Shown here in pieces: positions 61,857 through 64,000 of a stretch of 64,000 nucleotides of DNA (its first letter is position 1; each line of letters begins with the position of its first letter). Both the position numbers and the translations under genes were made by a program. The stretch is from Paenibacillus marchantiae (GTDB lineage Bacteria; Bacillota; Bacilli; Paenibacillales; Paenibacillaceae): NCBI RefSeq assembly GCF_028771845.1, contig NZ_CP118270.1, forward strand, positions 5,952,001 to 6,016,000. Direction: 5' to 3'. A model generated the notes under the pieces. That model was not told where the DNA came from. It did no database searches and saw only the letters and a program-made list of their open reading frames with translations.

Positions 61857-62757
61857 GGTCCGCAACCTCCAAAATCGTAGGATCGTGTGTAGTCATACAG
61901 ATCGTTACTTGTTCAACTTCAATAATATTGCGAAATACAGCCATAACCTGTGCTCCCATTTTGGAATCGAGTTCAGCTGTCGGCTCATCCGCGAGCAATA
62001 ATCTCGGTCTGTGGGCTATCGCCTTGGCGATGGCCACCCGCTGCTGCTCTCCCCCGGACATCTCGAATGGACGGTGCTTGACCCGTTTGGTTAGTCCGAC
62101 CAGATCCAGACAATGACCTACCCGGTCCTTCCATTCCGAACGCGGCACGTCCGCCATGCGCAGCGACAGCTCTACATTTTCCCAAGCAGACAACAAGGGC
62201 ATAAGCGCATACGCCTGAAAAATAAAACCAATTTCTCTGCGCCGCAAAGCGGTCCGCCGCCGGTCTCCCCAATCTTGAAGAGGCTGGCCGGAGAACAGAA
62301 TGTCTCCACTGGATGGCTGATCCAGCCCACCCAGCATATTGAGCAGCGTCGTTTTCCCTGAGCCCGACCGCCCTTTCAACATCACCAGCTGTTGCGGGTT
62401 CACTTCCATATCGATGCCTTTGAGCACATGAATAATACGGCTACCCGTCTGGAAACTGCGATGAACATTGCGAACCTCCAGCACAGGTCCTTCATATGGA
62501 GGCAACAGATCCTTCTTGGAGGGCTTGGACTTCACTTCAGGTTCAGCTGCTGCAACCGCAACTTCCTCTTGGCTTGTTTCATTGGTTATGTCGTGCGAGT
62601 CGATGGATGTATTCTGCGGTTCACTTATGTATGCCGATTCCTCCTGCCCGACTGGTTCCTGCTGCTCCGTGAGTCCGACCGCACTGTCCTCGCCTGACTG
62701 GCTCTTGGCAGGTCTGATTTTGGAAAATAAATTCTTCATGCCAGCAATCACGCTCAT
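61819..62757 (-). CDS. ABC ATPase with long acidic N-terminus
   Basis: A 312-residue MacB/LolD-type ATPase, first of the operon. Residues 1-90 are acidic, Gln/Ser-rich and without order (QQEPVGQEESAYISEPQ); the ATPase follows with Walker A GRSGSGKTT, Q-loop FIFQAYALMP, signature MSGGEQQR and Walker B LLLADEPTAELD. Start is uncertain: AAAGGA suits GTG 62751 better than ATG 62757. It would pair with the downstream permease; a second ATPase in the operon makes heterodimers possible. Confidence 0.88.
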   Translation of the reverse strand: MSVIAGMKNLFSKIRPAKSQSGEDSAVGLTEQQEPVGQEESAYISEPQNTSIDSHDITNETSQEEVAVAAAEPEVKSKPSKKDLLPPYEGPVLEVRNVHRSFQTGSRIIHVLKGIDMEVNPQQLVMLKGRSGSGKTTLLNMLGGLDQPSSGDILFSGQPLQDWGDRRRTALRRREIGFIFQAYALMPLLSAWENVELSLRMADVPRSEWKDRVGHCLDLVGLTKRVKHRPFEMSGGEQQRVAIAKAIAHRPRLLLADEPTAELDSKMGAQVMAVFRNIIEVEQVTICMTTHDPTILEVADHVYEMADGRFIK

Positions 62758-62907
62758 CCTTTCTTCATATCCCGTTCACTTCATCAAGACACTAAAAATA
62801 GAAATCTATTCCATACTACACTGCATTATAAACGACGGATCACAACTAAAAGTTACAAGCTTTTTACAACGTTCCAGTGAAAAAGTTAATATTTTGATGA
62901 ACAAACG

Positions 62908-62940
62908 AAAAAAGCACCCCAAAGTGCGGGATGCCTCTTG
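62908..62940 (-). terminator. terminator after pyrE
   Basis: GGCATCCCGCAC...TTGGGGTGC stem followed by TTTTTTCG on the minus strand. Confidence 0.75.
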
Positions 62941-63028
62941 AATATTCAATGTATTTGCCTCTATGGCGGCAATCATTACAATTTTGATACCGTTCACAAT
63001 CAAACTGTTCAGTCGGGTGTGAATGATA

Positions 63029-63670
63029 TTATTTACCAAATGAAGAAGGATCTTCACGCCAGGATTTGAGCAGTTCAAAATCACTCTCCTGGATTGTACC
63101 CTCAGCCAAAGCCACATCCATCAGAGCTGTGTAATTGGACAGGGTTTGCAGCGGAATTCCCGCTTCTTCAAAAGCTTTAATGCCTTTGTCGAGCTGATAG
63201 CTGAAAATCGCCAGTACAGCCAATGGAGTCGCCCCGGCTACACGTACTGCTTCAGCGGCTTTGATTGAACTGCCACCTGTCGAGATCAGGTCTTCAATGA
63301 CAACAACCTTCTGCCCCTCAGTGATCAGTCCTTCAATCAGGTTCTCTTTGCCATGTCCTTTGGCTTTATCACGAATGTATGCCATCGGCAGATTCAGCTT
63401 TTGCGCCACCCAGGCAGCATGCGGGATACCCGCGGTTGCTGTACCTGCGATGACTTCTGCATCGGGATATTGATCACGAATGATCGCAGCAAAGGCTTCA
63501 GCAATGTCGTTACGAATCTCGGGATAAGACATCGTTAGACGGTTATCACAATAGATTGGTGATTTGATGCCGGATGTCCAGGTAAATGGCTGCTGCGGAC
63601 GCAGCGCCACCGCTTTAATTTTCAACAGTTGGGAAGCAATATGGTTAGGAATCTCAGTAAGTTCGATCAT
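63029..63670 (-). CDS. pyrE: orotate phosphoribosyltransferase
   Basis: Joins orotate and PRPP to make orotidine monophosphate in pyrimidine synthesis. The 213-residue protein has the PRPP loop VVVIEDLISTGGSS near 121-134, and TSGIKSPIYCDNR and IAGTATAGIPHAAW. It overlaps the pyrF stop by ATGA, a coupled operon. Last gene of the pyr operon by its terminator. Confidence 0.95.
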   Translation of the reverse strand: MIELTEIPNHIASQLLKIKAVALRPQQPFTWTSGIKSPIYCDNRLTMSYPEIRNDIAEAFAAIIRDQYPDAEVIAGTATAGIPHAAWVAQKLNLPMAYIRDKAKGHGKENLIEGLITEGQKVVVIEDLISTGGSSIKAAEAVRVAGATPLAVLAIFSYQLDKGIKAFEEAGIPLQTLSNYTALMDVALAEGTIQESDFELLKSWREDPSSFGK

Positions 63671-64000
63671 GCGTTTAACATCTCCTTCAAAATGGTTTCT
63701 GCTGCTTCACGTGGATTGGGAGCGCCCGTAATTGGTCTGCCTACAACAATGTAATGGCTGCCTCTGGCAATGGCTTCACCTGGCGTCAGGACACGAGTCT
63801 GGTCTCCGAGGCCACTTCCCGCTGGGCGGATGCCTGGTGTGACCGTGTGAAAATCACTGCCACAGGCTGCGCGGATCGCCGGTACTTCCAACGGGGAAGC
63901 AACGACGCCATCAAGACCTGCCTCATGGGCTAGTCCTGCATAACGGACTACTGCTGCCTCAACGCTTCCCTGGATGCCGATCTCAGCATTCATCGTTTCC
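63667..64000 (-). CDS. pyrF: orotidine 5-phosphate decarboxylase, C-terminal part
   Basis: The frame is open to the window edge, so the N-terminus is missing. The part seen, GLDGVVASPLEVPAIRAACG, HTVTPGIRPAGSGLGDQ and HYIVVGRPITGAPNPREAAE, is the C-terminal 110 residues of PyrF with its phosphate-binding loop (GRPIT). Decarboxylates OMP to UMP. Stop overlaps the pyrE start (ATGA). Confidence 0.93.
   Translation of the reverse strand, partial: ETMNAEIGIQGSVEAAVVRYAGLAHEAGLDGVVASPLEVPAIRAACGSDFHTVTPGIRPAGSGLGDQTRVLTPGEAIARGSHYIVVGRPITGAPNPREAAETILKEMLNA

Overview
The window looks like chromosome from a Paenibacillus-type Firmicute. The evidence is inference from gene content and signals: strong AGGAGG ribosome binding sites, frequent TTG/GTG starts, YjcZ-type sporulation peptides, a gerA-type germination cluster, NucB, DUF3889/DUF1292/DUF3221/DUF1904 proteins, and Bacillales-type regulator sites (LexA, Fur, CsoR, OhrR, SigB). 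No plasmid or prophage block is seen. One complete insertion sequence and two tRNA-linked recombinase fossils mark past transfer.

Layout. 0-7 kb: aroK, a cluster of imperfect repeats, gnd, an uncharacterised gene, an MFS transporter and a divergent PLP-dependent amino-acid decarboxylase with a foldable leader. 7-15 kb: small stress and redox genes (TetR with SDR, TetR with divergent SDR-like gene, copper-type YdhK lipoprotein, Ohr, OYE with divergent HxlR), several with operators placed between -35 and -10. 15-16.4 kb: AT-rich stretch with a recombinase fossil beside tRNA-Val. 16.5-24 kb: many small genes, including a LexA-boxed two-gene operon, Mn-catalase, VanZ and a ribbon-helix-helix protein with twin operators. 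24-29 kb: Fur-boxed lipoprotein fragment, ABC exporter and two siderophore permeases, then GDPD. 29-37.5 kb: YjcZ peptide, LOG, Ung, PatB/MalY with divergent XRE regulator, M16C protease. 37.9-40.7 kb: a gerA-gerB-gerC operon that has decayed by deletions and frameshift. 40.8-42.1 kb: AT-rich remnant with frameshifted integrase beside tRNA-Leu. 43.3-44.7 kb: an IS3-family element with ATCA target duplication. 44.8-52 kb: NucB, a LOV-domain histidine kinase, small membrane peptides, MFS, nitrilase-fold hydrolase, methyltransferase. 52-55.4 kb: probable surface or spore-layer proteins, tRNA-Ile2 and tRNA-fMet. 55.5-62.8 kb: one operon with ATPase, membrane-fusion lipoprotein, FtsX/MacB-like permease, a second ATPase carrying an AbrB-like tail, and a solute-binding lipoprotein. 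63-64 kb: pyrF (cut by the edge) and pyrE.

The most notable items are the LexA-controlled pair of tiny WYL-like and winged-helix genes, the ABC ATPase fused to an AbrB-like domain in a two-ATPase operon, the LOV photoreceptor kinase, the hidden recombinase fossil at 16.0 kb, the broken germination operon and the structured leader before the decarboxylase. All functional calls come from reading the sequence and recalled family features; no database search was run.
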